Shown here: piece after piece, positions 1 to 6,708 of the stretch
Layout of the letters: every line of letters starts with the position of its first letter
Position numbering within the stretch: the stretch's first letter is position 1
Assembly (NCBI GenBank): GCA_024635735.1
Contig: JAGXII010000085.1
Span: forward strand, 1 to 8,150
Direction: 5' to 3'
Origin: Christiangramia sp.
GTDB lineage: Bacteria; Bacteroidota; Bacteroidia; Flavobacteriales; Flavobacteriaceae
Length of the DNA: 8,150 bases
Made by a program: the position numbers and the translations under genes
The notes under the pieces: generated by a model
Told to the model about the DNA's origin: nothing
The model's input: only the letters and a program-made list of their open reading frames with translations
Databases searched by the model: none

Positions 1-289
1 AATCTCCGCCTCTAAAGTGAACGTGCATATCCCATAGGCCGGGCATTACAAATTGATTTTTAGCATCGAAGGTTTCCTTAGCCTCATAAGTTGAAATGCC
101 ACTCATATCTTCAACGAACCGGATAGTATCATTAGAAATAGCGATTAACTTATTCCTGAGAATATGGTTATTCTGTACATCCACAATACTCGCGTTTGTG
201 ATCAGGAGGTCATATTCTTTATCCTTTTTTTCATCGCAGGATATAAGTACAAGCAAAAATATTAGAAAGAGCAAAGATTGATATCGCAT
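1..289 (-). CDS. Lipoprotein amidohydrolase, N-terminal part (cut by left edge)
   Basis: The first 96 residues are present; the rest lies beyond the left edge. Residues 1-18 form a lipoprotein signal: a short positive start, a hydrophobic run and the lipobox LISC with Cys18 as the lipidated residue, followed by acidic and lysine residues (DEKKDK). Residues 27-60 fit the small beta-sandwich at the front of amidohydrolases. The motif PGLWDMHVHF follows, with His89 and His91 as the HxH metal ligands at the end of the first barrel strand. This marks a metal-dependent amidohydrolase (Amidohydro_1-like), probably anchored in the outer or cytoplasmic membrane and facing outward. The substrate cannot be told from this part. 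The gene starts 19 bp after the stop of the Memo-family gene and is probably co-transcribed with it. The ATG at 289-287 has no Shine-Dalgarno, only an A-rich leader, as is usual in Bacteroidota. Confidence 0.88.
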   Translation of the reverse strand, partial: MRYQSLLFLIFLLVLISCDEKKDKEYDLLITNASIVDVQNNHILRNKLIAISNDTIRFVEDMSGISTYEAKETFDAKNQFVMPGLWDMHVHFRGGD

Positions 290-308
290 GTTTTTCTGTT
301 TTGTAATG

Positions 309-1379
309 TTATTGATAGGCCATTCCAACATAGGCAACCCAGTGTGTAGGCTTGGAAGGAGCAGTGGTACCCATGCCCAGATCTTTCACTTTCAGGTGTT
401 CATTGCGCAGGCTGGAACGGTATCCTATGCACTCTCCGTTGAGGTTCTCTCCGGAGGTAAGTCGATTTAACCTGTTGGCGAAAAGCAGGCCAAAAGGAAC
501 GGAATATCTTCCGCACCAGGTCCATTTATATTCTTTGTAATCATTATCCATAACGGTAAAATCATTAAAGAGCTCGATTTTGTCTTCGCTCAATTCTCCC
601 TGAAGCGTTGAAGCTATGATCTCCTTATCTTTTTCATGAGCCTTGGCATTTCCTTCAGGAGTAGTGCCAAAAGGTGCAAGATCACTTCCTCCCCAGTCCT
701 CACTTCCGTAATGGATAGCATCGTTGGAAATCACCACTGCAAGATCTTTTCCGTATTCAAGCTTGTTATCCTTCATAATTTGAGATAATGCTTTTGCCAG
801 CATATCGGAATATCGCTGCATATCCTCAAATTTCATATAGGGCACCAGTACAGGAATAATCTTTATATCCTTATTCTGGTGCTGAAGAAAAGGAACTATC
901 GCTTCAAGGGAATGTTCAAGTTGCATCATACTATTGTGCACCACATAGGCTTCTTTCTTGAGCTCATATACGAGTTCATCCCTTAGTGGAGATACTTCCA
1001 CCTTTCCATAAGGTGCTTCCCAGCTTTTATAATCCCCGAAAATGAGTTTATCCTGAAGCTCATAATTTCTTGCACGATGTGCTACTCCTATCAACACAAC
1101 GGTATTAGCTCTAATTCCTGCCAGGGTTTTTGTATATAAGCCGGCGGCATAAGAATAATCGTCATGCGGATTGATCACCGCCTTATAATTAGCGCTGGTT
1201 TCAGGTTTGTCCTGTGGGTCTATCCGTGAGATTATACTATCCATTTGCCAGGCGTGTTTTGCAAACCCAATGGAATCATGAAACTCCCTTACATTTTTAG
1301 TTTCTGACTCCTGTCCCAGGCTCAGAAATGGGATTAGGCTTAATAGGAATAGATAGTGTATTTTGATATAATTCATCAT
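309..1379 (-). CDS. Exported Memo-family protein (AmmeMemoRadiSam system protein B-like)
   Basis: I start this at the ATG at 1379-1377 (356 aa); a second ATG follows at once. An upstream in-frame TTG at 1388 would add three residues and is less likely. Residues 1-22 are an export signal with a hydrophobic core and a likely cut after SLG. The body matches the Memo fold, related to class III extradiol dioxygenases. Visible hallmarks are NPHDDY (His72), GVAHRAR (His101), EHSLEAIVPFLQ, SNDAIHYGS (Asp220, His223) and WCGRYSVPFG (Cys289). These correspond to the His, His, Asp, His and Cys cluster that binds metal in human MEMO1, so the site looks intact. The family is usually about 280 aa and cytoplasmic, often linked to AMMECR1 and radical SAM partners; none of these is in the window. 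It is the first gene of a unit with the amidohydrolase lipoprotein. The true reaction is unknown. Family call is firm, function open. Confidence 0.9.
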   Translation of the reverse strand: MMNYIKIHYLFLLSLIPFLSLGQESETKNVREFHDSIGFAKHAWQMDSIISRIDPQDKPETSANYKAVINPHDDYSYAAGLYTKTLAGIRANTVVLIGVAHRARNYELQDKLIFGDYKSWEAPYGKVEVSPLRDELVYELKKEAYVVHNSMMQLEHSLEAIVPFLQHQNKDIKIIPVLVPYMKFEDMQRYSDMLAKALSQIMKDNKLEYGKDLAVVISNDAIHYGSEDWGGSDLAPFGTTPEGNAKAHEKDKEIIASTLQGELSEDKIELFNDFTVMDNDYKEYKWTWCGRYSVPFGLLFANRLNRLTSGENLNGECIGYRSSLRNEHLKVKDLGMGTTAPSKPTHWVAYVGMAYQ

Positions 1380-1477
1380 TAGTTGCAATCGATTTTAATG
1401 CTGAAACTTGTCTAAATTATCATTTTTAATTGAATTATTTACTGGCGGTGCAGGTTAAGGCATTGTTAAGCTAATTT

Positions 1478-1485
1478 TATGTTTG
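1478..1485 (+). promoter_or_regulatory. Possible -7 promoter element for the PiT-like gene
   Basis: TATGTTTG matches the Bacteroidota -7 consensus TAnnTTTG exactly and lies 108 bp before the start of the plus-strand membrane protein gene. The nearest upstream TTG (1463-1465) leaves a spacer of only 12 bases, shorter than the usual range of about 17-23. An alternative with one mismatch is TTATTTTG at 1503-1510, with TTTG 17 bases upstream at 1482-1485. The 205-bp gap between the divergent genes must hold promoters for both directions; I found no matching element for the minus strand. Confidence 0.3.
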
Positions 1486-1593
1486 AGTTCTTTGGAATTA
1501 TTTTATTTTGAGCAATTTTAATTTGATTAATATTGCAGCGAAATTGAAAAGTCTATTTACAAATCTTAGTTTTCAAACTTATAAGCTTTTAAA

Positions 1594-2718
1594 ATGGCAA
1601 AGAAATTTAGTAGGATAGATCGTAACCGTCCTTATCTTAATATTCTTGATTTTTTAGTACAGGAAAAAACTTTCCTGGCTATTGTAATAATAGGGATAAT
1701 CCTGGCTGGTATCCTCACCGGATATCCACGAGGAGCCATGTGGCTTGGATTTATGTTTGCTGCTTACGCCACCGTTGCAAACGACAGTATTCAGTCTTTA
1801 GGTACTTTTATTGAAAGTAATAAATCCCGAAAATGGTGGGTATTATGGCTTTTTGTGGGAGCTATTTTTCTCGCAACTGTCACGTTTAGCTGGGTTTATT
1901 TTGATGGAGATGTAACATATCAGAGATTGCTGAATCCTGACGGAACTTCAGATTATCCACATCCTGAAAATTTCAGTTTCTTTCAAATCATAGCGCCGCT
2001 TATCCTTTTGATACTTACGCGACTTCGCATGCCGGTATCTACCACATTTCTTATTTTAAGTGTTTTTAGTGCAGATACTTCGGGGATCACCTCTGTGGTA
2101 TGGAAGAGCTGGACGGGATATATCCTGGCATTTATTTTATCATTTCTGGTATGGTATCTATCGTATAATTTCATAAAGAAATATTTTAAGAGCCGTAAAA
2201 TTCATCGTAGCTGGACGATTGCCCAGTGGATAGTGAGTGGTTCTCTTTGGGCAGTTTGGGTTATGCAGGATGGTGCCAACATTGCCGTTTATTTACCAAG
2301 GCAACAGAATCTTTTTCAGTTTATAATTTTTGCCACCACGATCTTTTTAGGTCTGGGTCTTCTTTTTTACCTCAGGGGTGATAAGATTCAGAAAGTGGTA
2401 AGTGAAAAATCGAGAATTTCAGATATTCGTGCGGCAACACTTGTAGACCTCACTTATGTGGTATTATTAATCTATAAGCTTTTTATCAGTACAGTTCCTA
2501 TGAGTACTACCTGGGTCTTTCTTGGTATAATAGGAGGTAGGGAGATCGCGATTAGTCTGGCGAGAACTAAAAAAGGTAAAAAACACCGTAAGAAAGCCGG
2601 TAAGATGATCTTTAAGGATTTTTCTTATGCTATGATAGGTTTATTTGTATCAGTTGCTCTGGCGGCGGCGGCAAATCCCGATATTCGTTCAGCAGTTCTT
2701 AATGCCATAGGATTATAA
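1594..2718 (+). CDS. Divergent PiT-family (inorganic phosphate permease-like) membrane protein
   Basis: A 374-aa integral membrane protein with about ten hydrophobic segments (roughly 27-62, 82-101, 131-160, 173-190, 209-224, 241-260, 283-322, 345-361). It shows the inverted-repeat pattern of the PiT/PHO4 family. Repeat one has ANDSIQSLGT (61-71) and MPVSTT (146-151); repeat two has MQDGANIAVYLP (224-235) and VPMSTT (301-306), followed by a glycine-rich turn (GIIGG). The family moves phosphate with Na+ or H+ across the cytoplasmic membrane. Both signature motifs differ from the usual GANDVAN pattern: the first has Gln67 for the second Asn, the second has Gln225 for the first Asn, so phosphate as substrate is uncertain. 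A cytoplasmic loop rich in lysine and arginine lies near 324-337. No PhoU-like partner is adjacent. The gene stands alone, divergent from the Memo unit, and ends in a hairpin terminator 28 bp past its stop. Confidence 0.75.
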   Translation: MAKKFSRIDRNRPYLNILDFLVQEKTFLAIVIIGIILAGILTGYPRGAMWLGFMFAAYATVANDSIQSLGTFIESNKSRKWWVLWLFVGAIFLATVTFSWVYFDGDVTYQRLLNPDGTSDYPHPENFSFFQIIAPLILLILTRLRMPVSTTFLILSVFSADTSGITSVVWKSWTGYILAFILSFLVWYLSYNFIKKYFKSRKIHRSWTIAQWIVSGSLWAVWVMQDGANIAVYLPRQQNLFQFIIFATTIFLGLGLLFYLRGDKIQKVVSEKSRISDIRAATLVDLTYVVLLIYKLFISTVPMSTTWVFLGIIGGREIAISLARTKKGKKHRKKAGKMIFKDFSYAMIGLFVSVALAAAANPDIRSAVLNAIGL

Positions 2719-2746
2719 AAGCAGGCATCTTATTAAATAAAAATTC

Positions 2747-2779
2747 AAAATGCGTCTTTGTCGGGCGCATTTTTTATTT
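2747..2779 (+). terminator. Rho-independent terminator after the PiT-like gene
   Basis: AAAATGCG at 2747-2754 pairs with CGCATTTT at 2766-2773. The stem continues inward by a C-G pair flanked by two G-T wobbles, leaving a five-base loop at 2758-2762. The right arm runs into a T-rich tract (2770-2781, interrupted by one A). It should stop transcripts from the membrane protein gene before the next gene begins at 2799. Confidence 0.88.
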
Positions 2780-2798
2780 TTAGCTTAAAATAAACCCA

Positions 2799-4430
2799 AT
2801 GAAGAAAATTATAAGCCTTTTTGGCCTTGCCCTAATGCTGTTTTCCTGTAATTCCGAAAAGGAAAAAGCAGATTTTTTAGTATTCAATGCAAAAGTTTAT
2901 CAGGTAGACAGTACATTTTCTATAGCAGAAGCCTTTGTTGTTAAAGACGGAAAGTTTCTCGAAATAGGAAAATCTGCCGATTTAAAAGAAAAATATGAGG
3001 CCGCACAAAATATAGATGCGGAAGGAAAAGCGGTCTATCCCGGCTTTTTCGATGCCCACGCCCATTTTTATGGTTTGGGACTACAGCAACAAAAAGTAGA
3101 TCTTACCGGAACACAAAGTTTTGAGGAAGTGGTTTCCAGAATTGTTGAATTTCAGAAAAAGAATAATCTTGATTATATCACTGGTCGCGGCTGGGATCAG
3201 AATGACTGGGAGGTTAAAGAATTTCCTGTTAAAGATACTCTTGACGAATTATTTCCGGATACTCCCGTAGCGATCACCAGAATTGACGGTCACGCGATGC
3301 TGGTGAATCAGGCTGCCCTCGATAAAGCGAATATCACTACAAAAACTAAATTTCAGGGCGGGGATATTGAGCAGAAAAATGGAAAACTTACCGGGATCAT
3401 TGTGGATAATCCAATGGGATTGATCGTTGCAACTCAGCAGGCACCCGATTTCGAAGAACGTAAAAAGGCTTTTTTAAGCGCTCAGGAAATTTGTCTAAGC
3501 TATGGGCTGACTACGGTTGATGATGCCGGCCTTGACCGCAAGGTAATCGAAACCATCGATAGTCTTCAAAAAAGCGGGGATCTCAAAATCAGGGTATATG
3601 CGATGGTAGCAAATTCGCCTGAAAACCTTGATTATTATTTACCCAAGGGACCTTATGAAACCGAAAGATTAAATGTTCGTTCGGTAAAATTTTATGCTGA
3701 TGGGGCACTTGGCTCAAGAGGAGCGGCATTAAAAAAGCCATATTCAGATAGGCCTGATCATTTTGGCGCCTTGCTTTCACCTATTTCTGATCTTAAATCT
3801 ATAGCCGCACGTGTAGCAAAATCAGAATTTCAGTTAAATACTCATGCTATTGGTGACTCCGCGAATTACCTGGTGCTTAAAACCTATGATTCTTTGTTGA
3901 ATTCCGATGAAGACCGGAGATGGAGAGTGGAGCATTCTCAGGTAATCGATCCTGAAGATTTTCATTATTTCAGTAAGAATATAATTCCTTCCGTACAGCC
4001 TACACATGCCACGAGTGATATGTACTGGGCAGAGGATCGCTTAGGTAAAGAACGCATCAAAGGCGCTTATGCCTATAAAAAACTACTTAATGAAGCAGGA
4101 CTGGTAGCTTTGGGAACCGATTTCCCGGTTGAAAAAGTGAATCCTTTCCTTACTTTTTATGCTGCGGTAGACCGCCAGGATACCGATAATTATCCGGAAG
4201 GTGGTTTTATGAAAGACCAGGCATTAACCAGAGAAGAAACCCTAAAAGGAATGACTATCTGGGCGGCCTATTCTAATTTTAAAGAAAAGGAGAAGGGAAG
4301 CATAGAACCTGGAAAACTGGCAGATTTTATCATTCTTGATCGGGATATTATGGAAGTAGATATCGATAGTGTTCCTGATACCAAGGTAATCTCGACTTTC
4401 ATTAATGGGGAGCAGGTATATAAAAATTAA
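2799..4430 (+). CDS. Lipoprotein amidohydrolase, YtcJ-like (Amidohydro_3 family)
   Basis: A 543-aa protein with a lipoprotein signal: MKK, a hydrophobic stretch, and the lipobox LFSC with Cys17 lipidated, followed by NSEKEK. The mature part is a complete YtcJ-type amidohydrolase. It has a front beta-sandwich (26-80), FDAHAHF with His87 and His89, the family signature RGWDQNDW (130-137), RIDGHAMLVN (161-170), VKFYADGALGSRGA (296-309), NTHAIGD (His349), RVEHSQ (His379) and ALGTDFPVE (Asp441). It closes with the usual GSIEPGKLADFIILD segment (500-514) that returns to the sandwich. All expected metal-site residues are present, so it should be an active metal-dependent hydrolase of an amide, imide or similar C-N bond, working outside the cytoplasm. 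The substrate is not known for this family branch. The start has no Shine-Dalgarno; TATTTTTA at 2775-2782 is a one-mismatch -7 element overlapping the preceding terminator. The stop is only six bases before the next promoter element. Confidence 0.92.
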   Translation: MKKIISLFGLALMLFSCNSEKEKADFLVFNAKVYQVDSTFSIAEAFVVKDGKFLEIGKSADLKEKYEAAQNIDAEGKAVYPGFFDAHAHFYGLGLQQQKVDLTGTQSFEEVVSRIVEFQKKNNLDYITGRGWDQNDWEVKEFPVKDTLDELFPDTPVAITRIDGHAMLVNQAALDKANITTKTKFQGGDIEQKNGKLTGIIVDNPMGLIVATQQAPDFEERKKAFLSAQEICLSYGLTTVDDAGLDRKVIETIDSLQKSGDLKIRVYAMVANSPENLDYYLPKGPYETERLNVRSVKFYADGALGSRGAALKKPYSDRPDHFGALLSPISDLKSIAARVAKSEFQLNTHAIGDSANYLVLKTYDSLLNSDEDRRWRVEHSQVIDPEDFHYFSKNIIPSVQPTHATSDMYWAEDRLGKERIKGAYAYKKLLNEAGLVALGTDFPVEKVNPFLTFYAAVDRQDTDNYPEGGFMKDQALTREETLKGMTIWAAYSNFKEKEKGSIEPGKLADFIILDRDIMEVDIDSVPDTKVISTFINGEQVYKN

Positions 4431-4436
4431 ACTCTC

Positions 4437-4444
4437 TATCTTTG
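4437..4444 (+). promoter_or_regulatory. -7 promoter element of the prolyl isomerase gene
   Basis: TATCTTTG is an exact match to the Bacteroidota TAnnTTTG element, followed by CAG as often seen. It lies 24 bases before the ATG at 4469, giving a short A-rich leader. I see no clear -33 TTG about 20 bases upstream, where the sequence is AT-rich. The element begins six bases after the stop of the amidohydrolase gene, with no terminator between, so read-through from that gene is also possible. Confidence 0.6.
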
Positions 4445-4468
4445 CAGTCTATCAAAAAAATCAACGAA

Positions 4469-5401
4469 ATGAACGACGGATTATATGCCAAATTTCATAC
4501 TTCAAAAGGAGAGATCCTTGTGGAGCTGGAATATGAAAAAACCCCGGGAACGGTAGGTAACTTTGTAGGTCTTGCCGAAGGAGAAATAGAAAATGAACCA
4601 AAAGCTAAAGGAGAACCTTACTACGACGGGCTAAAATTTCACCGCGTAATTCCTGATTTTATGATCCAGGGTGGCGATCCGCAGGGCACAGGTGCCGGTG
4701 GACCGGGTTATAATTTTGATGATGAAATTCATCCGGATCTAAAACACGATGCTCCGGGTAAACTTTCTATGGCCAATGCCGGACCGGGAACTAACGGAAG
4801 CCAGTTTTTTATTACCCATGTGCAAACACCATGGTTAGATGGAAAACACACGGTTTTTGGAAGTGTAGTGGAAGGTCAGGAGATCGTAGAAAAAATTCAG
4901 CAGGGTGATAAGATAGAAAAGCTGGAGATCCTTCGTGAAGGAGAAACGGCTGAAAAATTTAATGCTGCAGAGGCTTTTTCAGAATTTAATGCTAAAAAAG
5001 CCATGCTCGAAGCCGAAGAAAAGAAAAAAGCCAAAGAAGAACTGGATAAACTGGCTGCAGGTTTCGAAAAAACCGATAGCGGACTTCGCTACAAGATCAT
5101 TCAGAAAGGTGACGGGAAACAGGCAGAAAAAGGAAAGAATGTTTCGGTACATTACAAAGGTCAGCTGGCCGATGGTACTGTTTTTGATTCGTCTTATAAA
5201 AGAAATAAACCTTTGGAATTTCCGGTGGGAGTAGGCCATGTGATCCCGGGTTGGGATGAAGGTATTCAGCTCCTTCAGGTTGGAGATAAGGCACGTATGG
5301 TGATTCCATCAAATCTGGCGTATGGCGAAAGAGGAGCAGGCGGAGTGATACCTCCAAATGCGGTTCTTGTGTTTGATGTGGAACTTATGGACGTGAAATA
5401 A
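4469..5401 (+). CDS. Dual-domain peptidyl-prolyl isomerase: cyclophilin fused to FKBP
   Basis: A 310-aa cytoplasmic protein with no signal peptide. Residues 5-155 are a cyclophilin domain. FHRVIPDFMIQGGD gives Arg59, Phe64 and Gln67, NGSQFF gives Phe114, and WLDGKH gives Trp122 and His127, so the CypA-type catalytic set is complete. Residues 163-200 are a highly charged Lys/Glu/Ala-rich linker, likely helical or coiled coil. Residues 203-310 are an FKBP domain with Tyr229, Phe239, Asp240, Val258-Ile259, Trp262, Tyr285 and Phe302 matching the FKBP12 pocket. Both halves should therefore catalyse cis-trans isomerisation of prolyl bonds and aid protein folding. I chose the ATG at 4469: an in-frame TTG at 4442 falls inside the -7 promoter element, and the cyclophilin fold needs nothing before this Met. 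Such dual-family immunophilins are known from flavobacteria. The gene ends in a strong terminator. Confidence 0.94.
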   Translation: MNDGLYAKFHTSKGEILVELEYEKTPGTVGNFVGLAEGEIENEPKAKGEPYYDGLKFHRVIPDFMIQGGDPQGTGAGGPGYNFDDEIHPDLKHDAPGKLSMANAGPGTNGSQFFITHVQTPWLDGKHTVFGSVVEGQEIVEKIQQGDKIEKLEILREGETAEKFNAAEAFSEFNAKKAMLEAEEKKKAKEELDKLAAGFEKTDSGLRYKIIQKGDGKQAEKGKNVSVHYKGQLADGTVFDSSYKRNKPLEFPVGVGHVIPGWDEGIQLLQVGDKARMVIPSNLAYGERGAGGVIPPNAVLVFDVELMDVK

Positions 5402-5416
5402 TTTTAGAATTTCATT

Positions 5417-5456
5417 ATAGAAAAACGCGCTGATTTCAGCACGTTTTTCTATTTTT
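5417..5456 (+). terminator. Strong hairpin terminator between the isomerase and DinB-like genes
   Basis: ATAGAAAAACG (5417-5427) pairs with CGTTTTTCTAT (5442-5452). After one C/A mismatch the stem continues with GCTG (5429-5432) and CAGC (5437-5440) around an ATTT loop. A run of T (5452-5456) follows the stem. It starts 15 bases after the isomerase stop and ends only a few bases before the next ATG at 5461. Confidence 0.9.
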
Positions 5457-5460
5457 AAGA

Positions 5461-6003
5461 ATGACATCAAAAGATATTGAAAGATTAAAATTCCCTATTG
5501 GAAAATTTAAATTTCCTGAGGAGGTTTCCCCATCTAATATGGAAACCTGGATAAATGATATTGAAGCATTGCCAAAAAATCTAATCGACCTGGTTGAGCC
5601 TCTCAGTGAAAGTCAACTTGAAACTTCATACCGCCCTGATGGCTGGAAAGTGAGACAGCTGGTGCATCATATTGCAGACAGCCATACGCATGCTTTTATT
5701 AGATTTAAATGGACTCTAACTGAAGATACTCCAACCATCAAGGCCTATGATCAAAATCGGTTTGCTGAAATGGCCGACAGCGTTTCTGCACCCGTAAGCA
5801 TTTCGCTGGATTACCTTAAGGCCTTGCATTCTAAATGGGTCTTTCTTCTAAAAAATATGAAGCGCGAAGATTTTGATAAATGTTTTATGCACCCTGAAAC
5901 CGGGAAAGAGGTAAGCCTGCTTTTTTGCCTGGGAATGTATGCCTGGCACGGATATCATCATTATGCGCATATCGCGAATCTGGCAAAAGAAAAAGGCTGG
6001 TAA
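5461..6003 (+). CDS. DinB/YfiT-like metalloprotein, putative bacillithiol transferase family
   Basis: A 180-aa soluble protein, about the usual length of YfiT/BstA proteins, a branch of the DinB four-helix-bundle fold. The family pattern is clear: LKFPIGKF near the N-terminus, YRPDGWKVRQLVHHIADSH (57-75), IRFKWTLTED (80-89), HSKWV (123-127) and YAWHGYHHYAHI (160-171). The metal-binding histidines should be His69 or His70 plus two from His163, His166 and His167, binding Zn or Ni. Family members transfer the low-molecular-weight thiol bacillithiol to electrophiles, or are named putative metal-dependent hydrolases. Bacillithiol synthesis genes occur in Bacteroidota, so the role fits, but no such gene is in the window. 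The ATG lies directly behind the preceding terminator, leaving almost no room for a promoter. The final codons and the stop form part of the downstream terminator. Confidence 0.87.
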   Translation: MTSKDIERLKFPIGKFKFPEEVSPSNMETWINDIEALPKNLIDLVEPLSESQLETSYRPDGWKVRQLVHHIADSHTHAFIRFKWTLTEDTPTIKAYDQNRFAEMADSVSAPVSISLDYLKALHSKWVFLLKNMKREDFDKCFMHPETGKEVSLLFCLGMYAWHGYHHYAHIANLAKEKGW

Positions 6004-6019
6004 AACACCAGCCTTTTTT
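5989..6019. terminator. Bidirectional terminator between convergent genes
   Basis: AAAAAGGCTGG (5990-6000) pairs with CCAGCCTTTTTT (6008-6019) around a seven-base loop (6001-6007). The left arm is the coding sequence for the last residues (Lys-Gly-Trp) of the DinB-like protein, and its TAA stop sits in the loop. T runs follow the stem on both strands, so it can serve the plus-strand gene and also the peroxiredoxin gene, whose stop is 19 bases away on the other side. Confidence 0.9.
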
Positions 6020-6037
6020 ACAGTAATATTAATTAAT

Positions 6038-6682
6038 TTATTTTTTTAGTTCCGGTTGAGGGGTCATTCTAAGATATGGTTTTATCTCTTTATAACCTTT
6101 AGGGAACATTTTATCGGCTTCTTCATTGGTTACCGAAGGGCTTATAACTACATCTTCTCCGTTTTTCCAATTGGCAGGAGTAGCTACTTTATTATAGGCA
6201 GTAAGCTGCAGGGAATCGATAACTCTAAGCAGTTCCTCAAAATTTCTTCCTGTACTGGCAGGATAAGTAATCATTAACTTAATGGTTTTATCCGGGCCAA
6301 CTACGTATACAGATCTAACTGTAAGCGTATCATCGGCTTTTGGGTGAATCATTCCATATAGGTTTGAAACCTTTCGGTCTTCATCTGCTATAATTGGGAA
6401 ATTCACATTTGTATGTTGAGTTTCATTGATATCCTTAATCCAGCCTTTGTGAGATTCAAGGCCGTCTACACTCAGGGCCATGACTTTTACATTGCGCTTT
6501 TCAAATTTATCTTTGTATTTGGCTACCGTTCCAAGTTCTGTGGTACAAACTGGTGTATAATCGGCTGGATGGGAAAATAGTATTCCCCAGCTGTCTCCCA
6601 GATAGTCATAAAAATTCATCTTTCCTTCCGAAGTTTCGGCATCAAAGTTTGGGGCTTTGTCTCCTAATTTCAACTCACTCAT
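6038..6682 (-). CDS. 1-Cys peroxiredoxin (Prx6-like)
   Basis: A 214-aa cytoplasmic protein of the AhpC/TSA superfamily, Prx6 type. It reduces hydrogen peroxide and organic or peroxynitrite-type peroxides through a cysteine sulfenic acid. The active site reads HPADYTPVCTTE, with Thr43 and the peroxidatic Cys46; Arg123 (VRSVYVV) is the conserved partner. Cys46 is the only cysteine in the chain, so no resolving cysteine exists and an outside thiol must recycle it. The long C-terminal extension after about residue 165 (PANWKNGEDV, then MFPKGYKEIKPYLRMTPQP) is typical of the Prx6 group and differs from 2-Cys AhpC. Full length, start ATG at 6682. It follows the thioredoxin-fold gene on the same strand with a 105-bp gap that holds an inverted repeat, and ends against a bidirectional terminator. 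Confidence 0.95.
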   Translation of the reverse strand: MSELKLGDKAPNFDAETSEGKMNFYDYLGDSWGILFSHPADYTPVCTTELGTVAKYKDKFEKRNVKVMALSVDGLESHKGWIKDINETQHTNVNFPIIADEDRKVSNLYGMIHPKADDTLTVRSVYVVGPDKTIKLMITYPASTGRNFEELLRVIDSLQLTAYNKVATPANWKNGEDVVISPSVTNEEADKMFPKGYKEIKPYLRMTPQPELKK

Positions 6683-6708
6683 CTTGTTATTATTTAAATT
6701 AATATTGG

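Noticed and set aside
96..540. Short plus-strand open frames opposite the amidohydrolase and Memo genes
   Set aside because: They overlap supported minus-strand genes, are under 65 residues, and look like reverse-complement translations.
309..1379. A full AmmeMemoRadiSam system
   Set aside because: Only the Memo component is present; no AMMECR1 domain or radical SAM CxxxCxxC motif is seen in the window.
309..1388. TTG start at 1388 for the Memo-family gene
   Set aside because: Two ATG codons follow within 12 bases and give a standard signal peptide start, so the TTG extension adds nothing.
1983..2174. Minus-strand open frame inside the PiT-like gene
   Set aside because: It is a shadow of a well-supported membrane protein and has no recognisable domain.
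4979..5357. Open frames on the minus strand and in another plus frame inside the isomerase gene
   Set aside because: They lie fully within a gene with complete domain evidence, their translations are low-complexity, and they have no promoter or family features.
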